Source: CAZRAL01 sp964598005 (GTDB lineage: Bacteria > Pseudomonadota > Gammaproteobacteria > Burkholderiales > Usitatibacteraceae). Taken from it: a stretch of DNA of 5,793 bases. Both the position numbers and the translations under genes were made by a program. Each line of letters opens with the position of its first letter. Positions within the stretch are counted from its first letter, which is position 1. The stretch is taken from the NCBI GenBank assembly GCA_964598005.1, contig CAZRAL010000084.1, forward strand, positions 1 through 5,793, given 5' to 3'. The notes beneath the pieces are model-generated. The model searched no databases. It saw only the letters and a program-made list of their open reading frames with translations, and had not been told where the DNA came from. Shown here piece by piece: positions 5,688 to 5,793 of this stretch.

Positions 5688-5718
5688 ATGGTACCACGGT
5701 CCGTAAAACGGGAAGCAA
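5688..5718 (-). promoter_or_regulatory. Likely rnpB promoter (extended -10)
   Basis: On the minus strand TGGTACCAT (5696-5688) forms an extended -10 (TGn plus TACCAT), six bases ahead of the first base of helix P1 at 5681. This spacing would place transcription start at the mature 5' end. A TTGCTT (5718-5713) could be a -35, but the spacer is 19 bases, longer than ideal. The extended -10 may compensate. Confidence 0.5.
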
Positions 5719-5744
5719 CTAACTTTTCAAATGACTACCTGATG

Positions 5745-5793
5745 TTACGCAGTCGCATTCCGCAGAGCCTGAAGCTCGGCATAGGCTTGCTGG
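5745..5793 (-). CDS. Possible C-terminal end of a gene running off the right edge
   Basis: A minus-strand frame enters at the window edge and ends at TAA (5747-5745), giving QQAYAELQALRNATA. The composition is that of an ordinary helical protein tail and the stop sits 27 bases before the putative rnpB -35. Two other minus-strand frames are also open for similar lengths, and 15 residues are too few to recognise a family. If real, the gene lies directly upstream of rnpB on the same strand. Confidence 0.3.
   Translation of the reverse strand, partial: QQAYAELQALRNATA

Noticed and set aside
1..5793. CRISPR array, tRNA genes, riboswitch
   Set aside because: No regularly spaced repeat array, tRNA cloverleaf or known riboswitch core was found by eye on either strand.

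Overview
The window looks like a piece of a betaproteobacterial (possibly gammaproteobacterial) chromosome. The main evidence is a class-A bacterial RNase P RNA at the right end and a four-gene polar amino-acid ABC transporter operon laid out like aotQ-aotM-aotO-aotP of Pseudomonas and relatives. No exact species can be named from the sequence alone.

Layout. Bases 1-54 carry spaced GGACAA-type repeats that resemble the end of an IS21-type insertion sequence whose body lies to the left. Bases 66-880 hold two AT-rich, overlapping genes of unknown function, clearly different in composition from the rest. Bases 881-2014 are gene-poor. They contain a minus-strand fragment of a protein tyrosine phosphatase-family gene, a short minus-strand ORF of about 92 codons with a weak resemblance to FecR-type domains, a perfect 11-bp hairpin, and an open minus-strand frame with no good start. 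I see no convincing intact conserved gene there. Bases 2015-5308 are a tight plus-strand operon: two inner-membrane permeases (4-bp overlap), a zinc-dependent succinylglutamate desuccinylase/aspartoacylase-family enzyme, and an ATPase with all the canonical motifs. Convergent to it on the minus strand is rnpB (about 5365-5681) with a plausible extended -10 promoter. The last 49 bases may be the 3' end of a minus-strand gene.

How it works together. AotQ and AotM would form the transmembrane channel and AotP the ATPase of an importer for basic amino acids (arginine/ornithine class). AotO is a cytosolic amidohydrolase-type enzyme carried in the same transcript. The solute-binding protein (aotJ) that normally heads this operon is not in the window, nor is the argR regulator that follows aotP in P. 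aeruginosa. The binding protein must therefore be encoded elsewhere, or the importer is incomplete.

Most unusual part. The left 2 kb reads as a scar: an IS-like end, a foreign two-gene cassette, and truncated chromosomal genes. The two-gene cassette is the only candidate for an undescribed system. Its function cannot be deduced from sequence.
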